NCBI GenBank assembly: GCA_965229885.1
Contig: CBDDJX010000001.1
Location: forward strand, 255,378 to 319,377
DNA: 64,000 bases
Direction of reading: 5' to 3'
Origin: DATLLJ01 sp965229885
GTDB taxonomy: Bacteria > Acidobacteriota > Vicinamibacteria > Vicinamibacterales > CAVVIG01
A program made the position numbers and the translations under genes. Position 1 is the stretch's first letter; every line of letters begins with the position of its first letter. Below, one piece after another: positions 41,722 to 50,444 of this stretch. The notes under the pieces were generated by a model. That model searched no databases. It was not told the origin of the DNA and was given only the letters and a program-made list of their open reading frames with translations.

Positions 41722-42738
41722 ATGCCTGCACGAGATCCCCTCTTCGGCCACGAACACGCCAGCGGTATTCAGGACGACCTGCGCCACCAGATCGCCGACC
41801 TGCTGCTGGGGCGCCTGGACACGATCACGGCGGATACCGTCGCGATCTTTCCGTACAGCGGCGTCGAAAGCGTCGACGCCGGCTATTGTCGCCGGGTCGG
41901 CCAATAGCTGGCGCGGCTGCTGGCCCTTGCCATTCGCGACGGCCGGATCGATCCGCGCGGGAACTTCGTCGCCGACCTGCACCGCGCGGCCCTCGATCGG
42001 GGGCTGTCAGTCGAGCGGCTCTTCACGTTCGCGTACCTGACGGAACGGACGACGGTCGACGAGCTCGCCCTCGACGATCGGTTCGGTGCCACGAGCGAAT
42101 CGTGGCCGCTCGTCGCGCAGCTCGTGCGCCGAGGCTCGTTCGATCTGCTCGCCGCCTACGTCGAGCGCACCCAGTTGGAGCCGAGTGGGGCGGCCATCAC
42201 GGACAAACTGACCACGTTGTATACGCGGCCGCTCTTCGACGCGGTGCTGGCGAAGGAGGTCGAGCGCGCGGCCCGTTTCGGCCTTCCGATTTCGTTGATT
42301 CTCTTCGACGTGGATCATCTGTCCGCGATCAACCAGGTACACGGTTACGGAGTGGGCGACAGGATTCTGGAGCGTCTCGGCATTCTGATTCGCAGATATT
42401 TCCGCCAGCACGACTGGGTCGCGTGGCATTCGGAAGATTCGATCGCGGTGCTGCTGTCCCGGACCGACGCCGACCATGCGAGCGAGCTGGCAGAGCACGT
42501 CAGGAGCACCGTCGAAGAGCGACTCGGGTTCGTGGACCACTTGACCGACAGCCCCGTCACTGTCACGGTCACGGCCACCGTCATCAATCTGGCGGTCGGC
42601 CTGGGCGACGTCATCGACACCGAACGACTGATGGCGGATGCCGAGGCCGCGCTCGATCGCGCGAAGCGGCTGGGCCGCAACCGCGTGGAACGGGTCGACG
42701 GCTATTCCGGGGCGCCGCCGGCGCCATCGACCACCTGA
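41722..42738 (+). pseudogene. degenerate GGDEF-domain protein with in-frame amber codon
   Basis: One continuous frame of 338 residues is interrupted only by TAG at 41905-41907 (VGQ-stop-LARLLALAIRDG). The upstream 61 residues and downstream part are both protein-like. The C-terminal domain is a GGDEF fold (LTTLYTRPLFDAVL, LILFDVDHLSAINQ, GYGVGDRILERLG), but the active-site loop reads WHSEDSIAVLL in place of GGDEF, so cyclase activity is unlikely even if read through. A restart at 42124 would keep only the GGDEF part. It is divergent from the PilM-like gene and ends two bases from the TPR gene. Confidence 0.75.
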
Positions 42739-42740
42739 CG

Positions 42741-43871
42741 TTACGCGCCTCCGAGTGCCGCCAGTCGTGCGCGCACCGGCGTGACGAGATCGGCATGCGC
42801 GATCGTACCGAATTTCAGGAACGCGCGGTAATGCGCGATCGCCACCCTGGCATCGCCGGCCTCGTCGGCGACCACCGCGAGATTGTAGTGGGCACCCGCG
42901 CTCTTCGGTTTGACGCTCACGGCGCGCTGCAGCAGATCGCGGGCGTCGGCGCCGCGGCCTGCGGCCTTCTGCACCAGCGCCATGTTGACGATCGATTCGA
43001 CATTGCGCGGTTCGGCGGCCAGGGCGACGCGGAGTTCGCCGGTCGCCGCGTCGAGCCGTCCGGCCCGCAGCAGCGCCACGCCGAGATTGTTGTGGGCCTT
43101 CACGTACTTCGGATTGATCGCGATCGCCTGCTGGAACTCCTTCATCGCGTCGTCGAGTTCCCCGCGGTCTCCGTACAGCAGGCCGAGGTTGTTGTGCACC
43201 TCCGAGCCCGCGTTGTTCTGCTCGACGAGCGCACGGTAGTGCAGCAACGCGTTGTCGAAATCTCCGATGCGCTGGTAGTACAGCGCCAAGCCGAAATGAT
43301 CGGTCTGGGGCGTCCCGGCTGCAGGCGTGGCTGCGAGCGACGCTGGCTGCGGCTCGACGGCCGGCCGGCGCGCGGGCGCAGGACGTGACGGTCGCGGCGT
43401 CACGGCCGCTCGGGGGGGCGCGGTCGTCGTTGCTAGGCGTGGTGCCGCACGTTCGGGGCTTTCGGTCCGGGCTGCCGGCGGCGCAGAAGGCTTGTCAGCC
43501 GGCGCGGCAGTTGGAGCGGGCCTCGTCGCCTCGGAAGCAGGCTCGGCCGGCGGAAGCCTCGGGGACTCAACCTCACGCGGCTGGGCGGCCGGTTCACGTG
43601 CCGGAGTGGGAGTCGCGGCAGCGGATCGCTGCACGGGCGCGGTCGGCTCCGAAGGCGCCAGGAACGTGATGATCAGCGCCAGTCCAACGAAGCCCACCAG
43701 GACCGCTCCGGCGCCATACAGAAGGAGCGTCTTGATCGACGACCCGCCTGGTCCCTGCCGCCGCGAGTAGCCGAGTGTCTTCAGGACCGTATCGCCGCGT
43801 GCCGTCTGCGGCGCGCCGTCCGGTTGATGACTGGGCGAACGACGCCGGAGGGCGTCGAGGATCAAGCTCAC
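42741..43871 (-). CDS. TPR protein, MshN/GspB-like
   Basis: A 376-residue bitopic protein. The start MSLILDALRRR matches the N-terminal tag of GspB/MshN-type partners; a membrane helix lies at about 48-70 (LLLYGAGAVLVGFVGLALII), followed by a Pro/Ala-rich periplasmic linker to about residue 185 and five or six TPR units (HNNLGLLYGDRGELDDAMKEF and similar). The ATG overlaps the stop of the ATPase gene upstream by four bases. Expected to work with the ATPase and secretin in pilus assembly. Confidence 0.82.
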   Translation of the reverse strand: MSLILDALRRRSPSHQPDGAPQTARGDTVLKTLGYSRRQGPGGSSIKTLLLYGAGAVLVGFVGLALIITFLAPSEPTAPVQRSAAATPTPAREPAAQPREVESPRLPPAEPASEATRPAPTAAPADKPSAPPAARTESPERAAPRLATTTAPPRAAVTPRPSRPAPARRPAVEPQPASLAATPAAGTPQTDHFGLALYYQRIGDFDNALLHYRALVEQNNAGSEVHNNLGLLYGDRGELDDAMKEFQQAIAINPKYVKAHNNLGVALLRAGRLDAATGELRVALAAEPRNVESIVNMALVQKAAGRGADARDLLQRAVSVKPKSAGAHYNLAVVADEAGDARVAIAHYRAFLKFGTIAHADLVTPVRARLAALGGA

Positions 43872-45232
43872 CGTGACGTTTCCGACCGCAGCAGCTGCCG
43901 CAGCAGCTGAACGTCCACCACGCGTGCCCCGGCACCGAGCGCCAGGACGTTCACGCGGTCGGCTTCGCGCAGGGCGACCTGCGGATCAGTGTAAGCCCCG
44001 GCGAGCACGCGGTGCCAGCGTCCTTTCGGGCCAAGGTCCACATCCGCGTAGTAGACGTCGTAGCCCGACGTCTCGAGCCGTTCGGTCAGGGCGCGGACAT
44101 CCTGCTCGAGGCTGGCGCTCGATGCCGGATAGGCGCCGACGAGAATCGTCAGCGACGCATCTGGCGGAACGTCGCGATTGACGGCAGAGACGCGCGTCGC
44201 AGACGGACGGCGATCGACGCCCGGTGCATCCCGAGCGGCCGCCGCACTGGAGGTTCCAGCAGACGCCTGGACCGTCTGGTCCCCGAATCGCTGATAGAGA
44301 TACGCCGTCGACGCGACCGCGAATGCGGACGCGACGAGCGTGACAGCTGCCGCGCTGACGAGCGAGGCGCCCTGCCTTGGCAACCTGGCGCGCGGCGACG
44401 GCTGGACGTCGAGGCTCCCGGCCGCGTGGACCACCATGTCTGGCGTGATGCGATTCTCCCGGATCGAAAAGGCCGCCAGCAGCGCGCGGTCGCAGATCAG
44501 ATTGATGAGACGCGGAATGCCGCCCGACAGGCGGTGCAGCAGATCCAGCGCCTTGGGCGCAAACGTGACTGCCGCCGAGCCGCCCGCGATCGTGAGGCGA
44601 TGCGCCACGTAGGCGCCGACGGTTTCGCGGTCGAGCGGTTCGAGCTGATACCGGACGGACACCCGCTGGTCGAGCTGCCGGAGCTCGGGAGAGCGCAGCA
44701 GCGTCCCGAGGTTCAACTGTCCGACGAGAATGATCTGCAGCAGCTTTTCCTTGTCGGTCTCGAGGTTCGACAGGATCCGAATCTGCTCGAGGACGGATAA
44801 GGGAAGGTTCTGCGCTTCATCGATGATCAGTACCGCATTCGCCTTCTGAGGGATGAGGCTCAGGAGAAAATCGTAGAGCGTCTCAATCAGATCCTGCTTG
44901 CTGACGCCCGCCAGCTGCCCGGCCTTGATGTGCTCGCGCGAAACGACGCCGAAGTCCTGGAGGATGCGCTTCAGTAGGTCTTCCTCGGACAGAAACGGGT
45001 TCAGCACGAGTGCGGTGAACGTCGTGCGATCAATCTCCTCGAGCAGCGCGCGGCACACCGTCGTCTTTCCCGTGCCGATGTCTCCGGTGATCACGGCGAA
45101 GCCTTCGCGGCGCCGAATAGCGTACTGGAGCAGCTCGAACGCGTTGGTGTGCGACGGGCTGCGATAGAGATACTTGGGATCCGGCGTCAGGCTGAAGGGC
45201 TTTTCGGCGAATCCGTAATACGTTTCGTACAT
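43868..45232 (-). CDS. ExeA/MshM-type AAA ATPase with SPOR-like C-terminus
   Basis: A 454-residue protein. The N-terminal MYETYYGFAEKPFSLTPDP is the family signature; Walker A GDIGTGKTTV, Walker B VLIIDEAQNLP. A membrane helix near 290-310 and a C-terminal SPOR-like segment (YDVYYADVDLGPKGRWHRVLAGAYTD) would bind peptidoglycan, as expected of proteins that help place the secretin through the cell wall. It starts two bases after the secretin stop and overlaps the TPR gene. Confidence 0.9.
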   Translation of the reverse strand: MYETYYGFAEKPFSLTPDPKYLYRSPSHTNAFELLQYAIRRREGFAVITGDIGTGKTTVCRALLEEIDRTTFTALVLNPFLSEEDLLKRILQDFGVVSREHIKAGQLAGVSKQDLIETLYDFLLSLIPQKANAVLIIDEAQNLPLSVLEQIRILSNLETDKEKLLQIILVGQLNLGTLLRSPELRQLDQRVSVRYQLEPLDRETVGAYVAHRLTIAGGSAAVTFAPKALDLLHRLSGGIPRLINLICDRALLAAFSIRENRITPDMVVHAAGSLDVQPSPRARLPRQGASLVSAAAVTLVASAFAVASTAYLYQRFGDQTVQASAGTSSAAAARDAPGVDRRPSATRVSAVNRDVPPDASLTILVGAYPASSASLEQDVRALTERLETSGYDVYYADVDLGPKGRWHRVLAGAYTDPQVALREADRVNVLALGAGARVVDVQLLRQLLRSETSR

Positions 45233-45233
45233 A

Positions 45234-46439
45234 TCAGAGGACCTTCGGCGTCAGGAGAATCACGATCTCCACGCGCTTCTCTGTGACGACCGTGCGGCGG
45301 CCGAACCAGCCGCCCCGCCGTCCGAGGTTGGAGCGCTCGCGGACCTCGCGATCGTGCGTAAAGCCCGAGAGGACCAGCGTCTCACCGTCGGCGACCCTGG
45401 CGAGGGTGTCCGATTCCGCGATCACGGGCGCTTTCAGCATCGGCGTCAGGCTCAACATCACGACGCCGTCCGGCGCGATCTGCGGCGTGACGCTCAACGT
45501 CAACGTCTCGCTCCGCACGATCGCCGGCTCGTTGTTCAGCGTCACCAGCCGGCTATTCTGAATCGTCTTCACCTTCCCCTGCTCGCCGAGCAGGCTCATG
45601 AAACGAGTCAGGTCGGTCACTCGCAGGCCCGTCAACGACCGTCTGGCCGGCGCTGCGGCAGGCGTCGAAGGCCCGGCGGTCATCCCCGCGGCGATGACCC
45701 GCCAGTCCACGCCCGTCGCCAGGCCTTCCAGCTCGACTTCGACGATCCGCGTGTCGAATTCGACTTGACGCTGGACGCGGCCCTCGACGGCATCAAGATA
45801 ATCGGCGATGCGATCCAGCCGCTCCGGGAAGTCGGTCACCTGCAGCAGTCCTGCCTTGCGATCCAGGTTGAAGGTCGCCCGCTCGGACAGAAGCGTCTGC
45901 ACCCCCCTGGTGAGATCCGCAAAGATGTCGGTCGTCGTGACGGTGGAAACCGATGCCGAGCTGAGCCCCCCGGGATCAACGGCGCGCCCGCCAAGCGTCG
46001 ACGTGGCGCTGCGCTCGGCCGCGATGTAATCAATGTCGAAGAGGCGCGTGTCGCGCTCACGGGCGAACACGCGGATGAACCCGCGGTCGACGAGGTAATC
46101 GAGGCCGAGCGGCGGCAGAATCGAGTCGAGCGCGTTCCGGATGGTCACGTTCTTCAGCTCGCCGATGAACGCGCCCGTAATGCCGGGATCCGGAATGAGG
46201 CTCAGGTTGGTGCCGCGGACGAGCAGCAGCAGCAGATCTTTGACTGGAACCGGCTGGGCAAACGTCAGCGTCAACGTGCGGTTGTCAAGATCGGTCGCCG
46301 GACCGCGCTCGTCGAGCTGGGTCAGAGGTAGCGTCGGCATCCTCGGCGCCTGCGCCACGGCCGGCGACGCCGATGCGAGCATCAGAACGAGCCACCAGCC
46401 ACAGGCCAGCAGCCGCCGGGGAAGCGACACACAGTCCAC
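45234..46439 (-). CDS. MshL/PilQ-type secretin
   Basis: A 401-residue outer-membrane secretin with a signal peptide (LLACGWWLVLMLASASPAVA). An N-terminal STN/N0 domain (VPVKDLLLLLVRGTNLSL) and N1-like region precede the C-terminal secretin domain with LVTLNNEPAIVRSETL, VVMLSLTPML and the closing GETLVLSGFTHDREVRERS..VEIVILLTPKVL. Shorter than typical MshL. It is the first gene of the coupled secretin-ATPase-TPR set. The 84 bases between it and the inositol synthase gene show no clear promoter. Confidence 0.9.
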   Translation of the reverse strand: MDCVSLPRRLLACGWWLVLMLASASPAVAQAPRMPTLPLTQLDERGPATDLDNRTLTLTFAQPVPVKDLLLLLVRGTNLSLIPDPGITGAFIGELKNVTIRNALDSILPPLGLDYLVDRGFIRVFARERDTRLFDIDYIAAERSATSTLGGRAVDPGGLSSASVSTVTTTDIFADLTRGVQTLLSERATFNLDRKAGLLQVTDFPERLDRIADYLDAVEGRVQRQVEFDTRIVEVELEGLATGVDWRVIAAGMTAGPSTPAAAPARRSLTGLRVTDLTRFMSLLGEQGKVKTIQNSRLVTLNNEPAIVRSETLTLSVTPQIAPDGVVMLSLTPMLKAPVIAESDTLARVADGETLVLSGFTHDREVRERSNLGRRGGWFGRRTVVTEKRVEIVILLTPKVL

Positions 46440-46523
46440 GTCTCAGAATTTCGGTGCTACGAAGGATTGTCAATAGATGTGAAGTCCTGACGCGTCGTGT
46501 GCAGGACCGTGCATCTGCCGGGC

Positions 46524-47837
46524 CTAGTCGTAGTACTCACGGCCAAGATGGGTGATGAGTTCTTCACCCTTCAGGTACCGCAGCGTGTTCTTCAGTTTCA
46601 TCAACTGGATGAAGAGGTCGTGCTCCGGATAGAGGCCTGGGGCGTGAACCGGGCTCTTGAAATAGAAGGACAGCCACTCCTGGATGCCGTGCATGCCGGC
46701 GCGCTTGGCGAGGTCCATGAAGAGCGCGACGTCGAGCACGATTGGCGCCGCGAGAATGCTGTCGCGACAGAGGAAGTTGATCTTGAGCTGCATCTTGTAG
46801 CCGAGCCAGCCCACGAGATCGATGTTGTCCCAGCCTTCCTTGTTGTCGCCGCGCGGCGGGTAGTAATTGATCCGCACGACATGGCAGAGATCCTTGTACA
46901 GATCGGGATAGAGCTGGGGCTGGAGAATGTAGTCGAGGACGGACTTCTTGCTCTCTTCCTTCGTCTTGAATGACTCCGGATCGTCGAGCACCTCGCCGTC
47001 GCGGTTCCCCAGAATATTCGTCGAGTACCAGCCCTCGACGCCGAGCAGGCGCGCCTTGAGACCGGGCGCGATGATGGTCTTGATGAGCGTCTGCCCCGTC
47101 TTCAGGTCCTTCCCCGCGAGCGGTGCCTTCGTCTTGGCGGCGAGAGCCACGAGCGCCGGGATGTCGGCCGTCAGGCTCGGCGCCGCGTTCGCGTACGGGA
47201 TCCCTTCACGGATGGCCGCGTAGGCGTACACCATGCTCGAGGGGATCGCCGGATCGCTCTGCTCGAGTGCGCGCTCGAAGTTCTCGATGGTCTGATGCGC
47301 GGCCGACTCGGTCGCGAAGATCTCGGTGCTGCCGCACCAGACCATCACCATCCGATCGAGGTTGTTGTCCGACTTGAATTTCCTGATGTCGGCGATGACC
47401 TGCTCGGCGAGATCTTTCTTGTTCTTCCCCTTCTTGACGTTCGGGCCTTCCAGCCGCTTCACGTACCGCTGATCGAAGACGGCGGGCCACGGACGGATCT
47501 TTTCGAGGTCCGGGCGCACCTGGTCGAGCAGCGACGGCTCGATGACGCCGGCCGTGCGCGCCGCGGCGTAGCAGTCGTCCTCGAAAATATCCCAGCCGCC
47601 GAAGACGATGTCGTCCAGGCCCGAGAGCGGCACGACGTCGCTGATTTTCGGCGACCGGCCTTCGGTTCGTTTACCAAGGCGAACGGTGCCCATCTGGGTG
47701 AGGGAGCCGATCGGTTTGGCGAGTCCTTTACGGATGGCGAAGACGCCGGCGATCGTGGTGGTGCTCACGGCACCGAGGCCGACGAGCAGCACGCCGAGCT
47801 TGCCGCGCGCTGGAGCAATTTCGATAGGTGTCGGCAC
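46524..47837 (-). CDS. ino1: myo-inositol-1-phosphate synthase
   Basis: NAD-dependent enzyme converting glucose-6-phosphate to inositol-1-phosphate. The 437-residue protein has the Rossmann start GVLLVGLGAVSTTTIAG, VYAYAAIREGIPYANAAPS, KTGQTLIKTIIAPGLKAR and NILGNRDGEVLDDP blocks. Length is normal for the bacterial type. The product could feed phosphatidylinositol or inositol-containing osmolytes; no other inositol gene is in the window. Confidence 0.93.
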   Translation of the reverse strand: MPTPIEIAPARGKLGVLLVGLGAVSTTTIAGVFAIRKGLAKPIGSLTQMGTVRLGKRTEGRSPKISDVVPLSGLDDIVFGGWDIFEDDCYAAARTAGVIEPSLLDQVRPDLEKIRPWPAVFDQRYVKRLEGPNVKKGKNKKDLAEQVIADIRKFKSDNNLDRMVMVWCGSTEIFATESAAHQTIENFERALEQSDPAIPSSMVYAYAAIREGIPYANAAPSLTADIPALVALAAKTKAPLAGKDLKTGQTLIKTIIAPGLKARLLGVEGWYSTNILGNRDGEVLDDPESFKTKEESKKSVLDYILQPQLYPDLYKDLCHVVRINYYPPRGDNKEGWDNIDLVGWLGYKMQLKINFLCRDSILAAPIVLDVALFMDLAKRAGMHGIQEWLSFYFKSPVHAPGLYPEHDLFIQLMKLKNTLRYLKGEELITHLGREYYD

Positions 47838-47852
47838 GGGGATGAACTATAT

Positions 47853-47890
47853 CAGTCACCGGTCGCCAGCCACCAATCACGACTCACCGG
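47853..47890 (+). repeat. simple AGTCACC/AGCCACC intergenic repeat
   Basis: Degenerate direct repeats (AGTCACCGGTCGCCAGCCAC, then CAATCACGACTCACC) lie between the divergent ino1 and methyltransferase genes. They leave little room for a conventional promoter there. Confidence 0.5.
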
Positions 47891-47904
47891 GGCAGAGGTA
47901 AACT

Positions 47905-48483
47905 GTGCGGATGGCGTGGAGCCTGTTCGTCAAGCGCGGCGATGCCCATCCGCTCGTCGTCGGCATGGTCGGAACGAAGATGGGCGAGCGCTTCGTGCAG
48001 GTCGGCTGCGCGAATGGAGGCCGTTTGGGGTCCGTTGCCACCAAAGTCGGCTTGTCGGGACGGGCCGTGGCCATCATGCCGGACGACGCATCGGCCGAGC
48101 GCGCGCGCCAGGGTGCCGCGCAGGCCGGGATGCTGGTCGAGGTGGAAGTGGCGCCGATGACCGCGCTTCCCGTCGGGGATCGCGCGTTCGACGTGGCTGT
48201 CGTCGACGATACGGACGGCCTCCTCCATGCGCTGCGGCCTGACGACCGCAGCGGTCTCATTCGCGAGTTGTTGCGCATTCTGCGCCCGGGCGGGCGGGTG
48301 GTGGTCCTCGGCGCCCTCGCCCGGAGCGGGCTCGGCGCCCTCCTCAGGCGCGGGCCCGGCGAACCGTCGTTTGCCGGTTCGGGCGCGCTGCACAAGTTGC
48401 TGGCCGGCGGCGGGTTCCGTCCGGTGCGGACGCTCGCCGAGCGCGATGGCCTCGTCTTTATCGAAGCGGCCAAGCCCAAGTAA
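47905..48483 (+). CDS. SAM-dependent methyltransferase-like protein
   Basis: A 192-residue protein with a methyltransferase-like Rossmann layout: GERFVQVGCANGGRLGSVA as motif I (degenerate, VGCANGG in place of DxGxGxG), AFDVAVVDDTDGLLHAL and LLRILRPGGRVVVLGAL as motif for post-II strand. The lack of a standard motif I makes substrate and activity uncertain. GTG at 47905 or ATG at 47911 starts it. Confidence 0.65.
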   Translation: MRMAWSLFVKRGDAHPLVVGMVGTKMGERFVQVGCANGGRLGSVATKVGLSGRAVAIMPDDASAERARQGAAQAGMLVEVEVAPMTALPVGDRAFDVAVVDDTDGLLHALRPDDRSGLIRELLRILRPGGRVVVLGALARSGLGALLRRGPGEPSFAGSGALHKLLAGGGFRPVRTLAERDGLVFIEAAKPK

Positions 48484-48627
48484 GAGGACAGCCCGGCCGT
48501 CGCCAAAAGGTGTCAAACCCGCCGAGCGCCGCCAGGTTCCGCGGGAAGAGGCCGGGAAATCAAGGCAAGGCTTTTGCTTCTGCCCCGCTGGCGTAGAATC
48601 GACGTTCGTCGTCACTGCGGAACTGCC

Positions 48628-49686
48628 ATGACCTTCGAGCACACGCTTCCCGGTGCCGCCATCGCGCTGGCGCTGGCCGTCGCTTCGCCTGGCGCGCAGG
48701 AGGGCGCCGGGCGACCGTCGGACGAGAACGGGGCGTTCCGGTTCCAGAGCGGCGTTGAGCTGATCAACGTCACGACGACGGTGTCGGACGGGAGCGGCCG
48801 GTTCGTGCCAGGTCTGCGCAAGGAAGACTTCGCGGTCTACGACGATGACCGGCCCGTCGAGATCACGCACTTCAGCGCTGAGCGCGTGCCCGTCAGCCTG
48901 GGGATTGTGCTCGACACCAGCGGCAGCATGGCCGGGTCAAAAATGCAGGAGGCGCAGAGCGCGCTCCACCGCTTCCTGTTCGACCTACTCGACAAAGAGG
49001 ACGAGATCTTCCTCTATCGCTTCAGCAACTATCCGGTCCTCCTCCAGGGCTGGACGAGCGATCGGCAGCGTCTCGGTCGCCTCCTCGATCGCGTCACGGC
49101 AGACGGCGGCACGGCGATGTACGACGCAGTGGCGGAAGCGGTATCGCTGGCGCAAGAGGGCCAGTTCCGCAAGAAGGCGCTCGTCCTGATTTCCGACGGC
49201 AACGACACCGGAAGCCAGGCTACGGTCCGCCAGCTGAAACAGCAGATTCGCGAAAGCGAAGTGCTGGTGTACGCGATCGGTATCGACGGGCAGGGCGAGG
49301 CGCCGACGTATCGACGGCCGCCACCCCCACAGCCGCCGCGGCTGCCGCTCCCCTTTCCTTTGCCGGTTCCCGGTCGAGGCGGACGGCGCTTTCCCGCGTT
49401 GCTCGGCGCGCAGGGCGGCGGCTGGCGCACTGTTCCCGGCAATGATCGGGTCAATGTCGCCGCGCTTCGAGACATCACCAACGACAGCGGCGGCCGCACG
49501 GAAGTCATCCGCGATGCGCGCGATCTGAATCCGGCGACCGCTTCGATCGCGGACGAACTCAGCAAGCAGTACTACATTGGCTATCAGGCGCCCGGGAAGA
49601 AGGACGGCCGCTGGCACTCGATTCGGGTCGAAGTGCTGAGCGGCCGGTACGTCGTCCGGGCGCGCAAGGGGTACATCGCGAGCTAG
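48628..49686 (+). CDS. exported VWA-domain protein
   Basis: A 352-residue protein starting MTFEHTLPGAAIALALAVAS with a signal peptide, then a VWFA-related acidobacterial-type module: FVPGLRKEDFAVYDDDRPVEI followed by the MIDAS motif in GIVLDTSGSMAGSKM, DGGTAMYDAV and LVLISDGNDTGS. A proline-rich loop (RRPPPPQPPRLPLPFPLP) interrupts the domain before the last strands. A -10-like TAGAAT at 48594-48599 lies upstream. These proteins are extracytoplasmic and bind metal-dependent partners; the partner is unknown. Confidence 0.85.
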   Translation: MTFEHTLPGAAIALALAVASPGAQEGAGRPSDENGAFRFQSGVELINVTTTVSDGSGRFVPGLRKEDFAVYDDDRPVEITHFSAERVPVSLGIVLDTSGSMAGSKMQEAQSALHRFLFDLLDKEDEIFLYRFSNYPVLLQGWTSDRQRLGRLLDRVTADGGTAMYDAVAEAVSLAQEGQFRKKALVLISDGNDTGSQATVRQLKQQIRESEVLVYAIGIDGQGEAPTYRRPPPPQPPRLPLPFPLPVPGRGGRRFPALLGAQGGGWRTVPGNDRVNVAALRDITNDSGGRTEVIRDARDLNPATASIADELSKQYYIGYQAPGKKDGRWHSIRVEVLSGRYVVRARKGYIAS

Positions 49687-49694
49687 AATACCGG

Positions 49695-50444
49695 GTGCCT
49701 TTGCTCGGGATCGCGCTCGTCCTCAGTCTTCTGGGAAGCTGCGGCGGGCTGGTCGTCGCCTCTTCGCTTCTCCTGTTCACCGATGCGGTCCGGACCCGGC
49801 TGCTGCCGTGGCTGGTCAGCTATGCGGTCGGCGCGCTGCTCGCCGTCGCGCTCCTCGCGTTGTTGCCAGAGGCGCTCACGCTGATGGCGCCGGCCCGGGT
49901 CTTCGCCACGCTGCTCGCCGGCATCCTCGTGTTCTTCATCCTCGAGAAGCTCGTGGTGCTTCGACACTGCCACAGCGACGAATGCCAGGTGCACGCCTCG
50001 ACGGCGCCGCTCGTCATCATCGGCGACGCGTTCCACAACTTCATCGACGGAGCGATTATCTGCACGGCGGTGCTGTCCTCGGTGCCGCTCGGGATCAACA
50101 CGGCGCTTGCGGTCGCCGCGCACGAGATTCCGCAGGAGGTCGGCGACGTCGCGATTCTGCTCGCCGCGGGGTACAGCCGGAGGCGCACCCTGCTCCTCAA
50201 CCTGGCGTCTGGCGCTTCGGGCATCGTTGGTGCGCTCGTCGCCTACGGCGCCGTTGGCGTCATGCCTGGCGTACGGCCGTACGTGCTGGCGTTCTCCGCA
50301 GCCAGCCTCCTGTATATCGCCATGTCCGATCTGATTCCCGATCTGCACCGCCGCGAGATCGACAGAAACGCCGTGCGCCAGGTGGTCCTCATCGCCGCCG
50401 GCATCGCGACGGTCGTCGGATTCGAACAGTTCTCGGGCCGATGA
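49695..50444 (+). CDS. ZIP-family metal transporter
   Basis: A 249-residue membrane protein with about seven helices. The metal-site motifs HNFIDGAI in helix IV and HEIPQEVGD in helix V identify ZIP importers (zinc, iron or manganese). A His-containing loop (LRHCHSDECQVH) precedes helix IV. The start codon is GTG. The stop overlaps the ATG of the membrane-ferritin gene (ATGA), tying the two in one metal-handling unit. Confidence 0.9.
   Translation: MPLLGIALVLSLLGSCGGLVVASSLLLFTDAVRTRLLPWLVSYAVGALLAVALLALLPEALTLMAPARVFATLLAGILVFFILEKLVVLRHCHSDECQVHASTAPLVIIGDAFHNFIDGAIICTAVLSSVPLGINTALAVAAHEIPQEVGDVAILLAAGYSRRRTLLLNLASGASGIVGALVAYGAVGVMPGVRPYVLAFSAASLLYIAMSDLIPDLHRREIDRNAVRQVVLIAAGIATVVGFEQFSGR

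Noticed and set aside
41886..43388. A 500-codon open frame on the plus strand across the GGDEF and TPR genes
   Set aside because: It is low-complexity and overlaps two genes with clear domains; it is a frame shadow.
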